Source of the DNA: WTJY01 sp045105475
Lineage (GTDB): Bacteria > Chloroflexota > Anaerolineae > Promineifilales > Promineifilaceae
Length of the DNA: 64,000 nt
Assembly (NCBI GenBank): GCA_045105475.1
Contig: JBGCDP010000030.1
Location: 24,258-88,257, forward strand
Reading direction: 5' to 3'
Shown: in pieces, positions 62,767 through 64,000 of the stretch
Numbering within the stretch: position 1 is the stretch's first letter
Layout of the letters: every line of letters starts with the position of its first letter
Made by a program: the position numbers and the translations under genes
The notes under the pieces: model-generated
Database searches by the model: none
What the model was told of the DNA's origin: nothing
The model's input: only the letters and a program-made list of their open reading frames with translations

Positions 62767-62833
62767 TCGCACGGCAAAGTGATTGGGAAACCCGCAATCC
62801 ACAATACAACCAGTTGCACAACTAAAACCCCTC

Positions 62834-62842
62834 TGCTAAATT
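62834..62842 (+). promoter_or_regulatory. -10 element TGCTAAATT before the oxidoreductase gene
   Basis: TGCTAAATT resembles the TGCTAAAAT elements elsewhere. Between it and the gene lie two imperfect 18-base direct repeats (from about 62874), which may be a regulator site. Confidence 0.3.
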
Positions 62843-62936
62843 ACCGTCCAGCCGGTCTGTAACTTGGCTCGAGCTCTTCGAGCTAGGCAAATTCTTTGAA
62901 TTAGGCAATTGCATTGGACTTGAAAGGAGTAACCCC

Positions 62937-64000
62937 ATGAAAACAAATATTATCGTTATCGGCGGCGGAATCGTCGGAACCAGTATCGCGTACCATTTAA
63001 CCCAAGCAGGCGTTGAAGATGTTCTTCTTTTAGATAAAGGAGATTTGGATCATAACGATGGGTCAACGTCCCATGCCCCTGGCGGATTGCGTACACTCAC
63101 TCCTTCAAAGTTCTTCACGGTACTAGGACAAGGTTCTCGGGCCGTATATGACAAACTGCCCCTAGCGATAGAGGGGCAAGAGCAGTTTTTCCGGACCGGC
63201 ATGATGCAGATCGCCAATACAAAAGCGCGATTCGATAGCTACAAGCGCATGCAAGAGATGGGGATGACGATGGGGGTCGAGGCGCAGCTGATGACCCCGG
63301 CCGAAGTCAGTGAAAAACTCCCGCTCGTTGACCCGTCTACGATTTACGGCGGCGTTTTCATCGGCGATTCAGGGGCAGTCAAAACAAGTTTGATTGCGAC
63401 ATCGATGCGGCGTGAGGCGGAGAAAACCGGCCGACTAACCGCCCACGGTGATACGCAGGTGATTGATATCGTCGTCGAAAACGGCCGGGTGCGGGCTGTT
63501 CTTACCGACAATCCTGAAATGCCCCGCATCGACTGCGACCAGGTCGTGCTGGCAAGCAACATCTGGGCACCGATTTTGGCCGAAAAGATCGGCGTACCGA
63601 TGCCCCTGTTCCCCGGCGAGCATCAATACATCTATACCGATCCAACCCCTGCGCTTGATGATCGCAAGCAGACTGAACACAGTTTCCCAATTACCGCTTT
63701 TGATGATTTGTCGATCTACTTTCGACAGCACCACGACCGTATCGGTATCGGCAGTTATCATCATGCGGCCCGCTTGGTTGACCCGAAGAAGCTGGGCAAA
63801 AATGCGATGAATGATTTTACACCGGAAGATTTCACTGAGGCGTGGAAGCTGATGCAGGGACATATGCCTGCTCTGAAAAACACCAAAGTGAGTCACGGGT
63901 TTAATGGGTTGTTCGCCTTCACGGCCGACCATTATCCGATTATGGGTGAGTCACACATCAAAGGCTTTTGGTCAGCCGTGGGGATGTGGCTGAGCTTTGC
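62937..64000 (+). CDS. DadA-like FAD-dependent oxidoreductase (partial)
   Basis: The gene runs off the window after 354 codons. IIVIGGGIVGTSIAYHLTQAG is the FAD-binding Rossmann motif at residues 5-25, and STSHAPGGLRTLTPS fits the DadA/dimethylglycine dehydrogenase group, where a His near this place may carry covalent flavin. ADHYPIMGES near residue 330 is the conserved late motif. It probably oxidises an N-methylated amino acid or similar amine. GGAG lies 9 bases before the ATG. The full protein may continue into a GCV_T folate domain, as in many such enzymes. Confidence 0.85.
   Translation, partial: MKTNIIVIGGGIVGTSIAYHLTQAGVEDVLLLDKGDLDHNDGSTSHAPGGLRTLTPSKFFTVLGQGSRAVYDKLPLAIEGQEQFFRTGMMQIANTKARFDSYKRMQEMGMTMGVEAQLMTPAEVSEKLPLVDPSTIYGGVFIGDSGAVKTSLIATSMRREAEKTGRLTAHGDTQVIDIVVENGRVRAVLTDNPEMPRIDCDQVVLASNIWAPILAEKIGVPMPLFPGEHQYIYTDPTPALDDRKQTEHSFPITAFDDLSIYFRQHHDRIGIGSYHHAARLVDPKKLGKNAMNDFTPEDFTEAWKLMQGHMPALKNTKVSHGFNGLFAFTADHYPIMGESHIKGFWSAVGMWLSF

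Noticed and set aside
1..64000. CRISPR arrays, tRNA or rRNA genes, transposons
   Set aside because: I looked for regular repeats, tRNA-like arms and transposase motifs on both strands and found none. A tRNA scan could still reveal one that I missed.

Overview
This 64 kb window looks like a chromosomal segment of a Chloroflexota bacterium, probably Anaerolineae-like. The gene content (DUF2723 and GT39-type membrane proteins, DUF4013, a secreted protein ending in a YLPLI-type tail), the single-membrane style surface genes (sortase, Asp23/DAK2 pair, no outer-membrane export genes) and the mid-40s GC content suggest this, but no rRNA is present and the assignment is an inference. A heme A synthase and a photolyase point to an aerobic or light-exposed lifestyle. 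I see no tRNA, rRNA, insertion sequence, prophage or CRISPR array.

Region 1 (1-24 kb) holds mixed-strand housekeeping genes. In order these are a histidine kinase tail, a HhH-GPD DNA glycosylase, a GT39-like membrane protein, YchF, SbcC, a DUF2723 protein, a sortase next to a secreted protein ending in LASTGV, and glutamate dehydrogenase behind a structured leader with a terminator. They are followed by a secreted Ig-like protein, an ECF sigma/anti-sigma pair, CtaA, a cupin, a DUF72-photolyase pair, a GT4 glycosyltransferase, a hexapeptide acyltransferase, an agmatinase-like enzyme and yebC-ruvC-ruvA. A strong bidirectional terminator at 23982-24021 closes this region.

Region 2 (24-54.2 kb) is one minus-strand surface polysaccharide locus of 23 genes, many overlapping or only a few bases apart, read from about 54.2 kb down to 24 kb. 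It encodes a UDP-ManNAc-type dehydrogenase, an SGNH/LamG membrane protein, a complete CMP-legionaminic acid pathway (LegF, LegI, LegG, LegH/NeuD, PtmE, LegB, LegC), a TPR protein, Wzx, Wzy, a candidate CMP-nonulosonate transferase, an acyltransferase, an alcohol dehydrogenase/Gfo-Idh fusion, WecB, a heparinase-family protein, a WbuB-like transferase, an epimerase, a WecA-like initiating transferase, a PglF/CapD-like dehydratase, an O-antigen ligase-like protein and a Wzz-like copolymerase. Together they can initiate a lipid-linked repeat unit, make legionaminic acid and probably ManNAcA, flip and polymerise the unit, control its length, and possibly ligate it.

Region 3 (54.2-64 kb) returns to core genes. 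It holds ftsZ with a small HTH gene just upstream, the DAK2/Asp23 pair, an RluA-type pseudouridine synthase, a glycine-rich membrane protein, a P1 family peptidase, a DUF4013 membrane protein, a metallophosphoesterase and the start of a DadA-like FAD oxidoreductase.

Three window-wide signals stand out. The palindrome CGGCCG occurs about 150 times by hand count, where about 7-9 would be expected from base composition; it is dense in the housekeeping flanks and thin in much of the polysaccharide locus. Many start codons have a -10-like TAAAAT element only 6-9 bases upstream and no ribosome binding site, which suggests leaderless mRNAs. The leader in front of glutamate dehydrogenase shows mutually exclusive stems and operator-like repeats, and matches no RNA family I can name.
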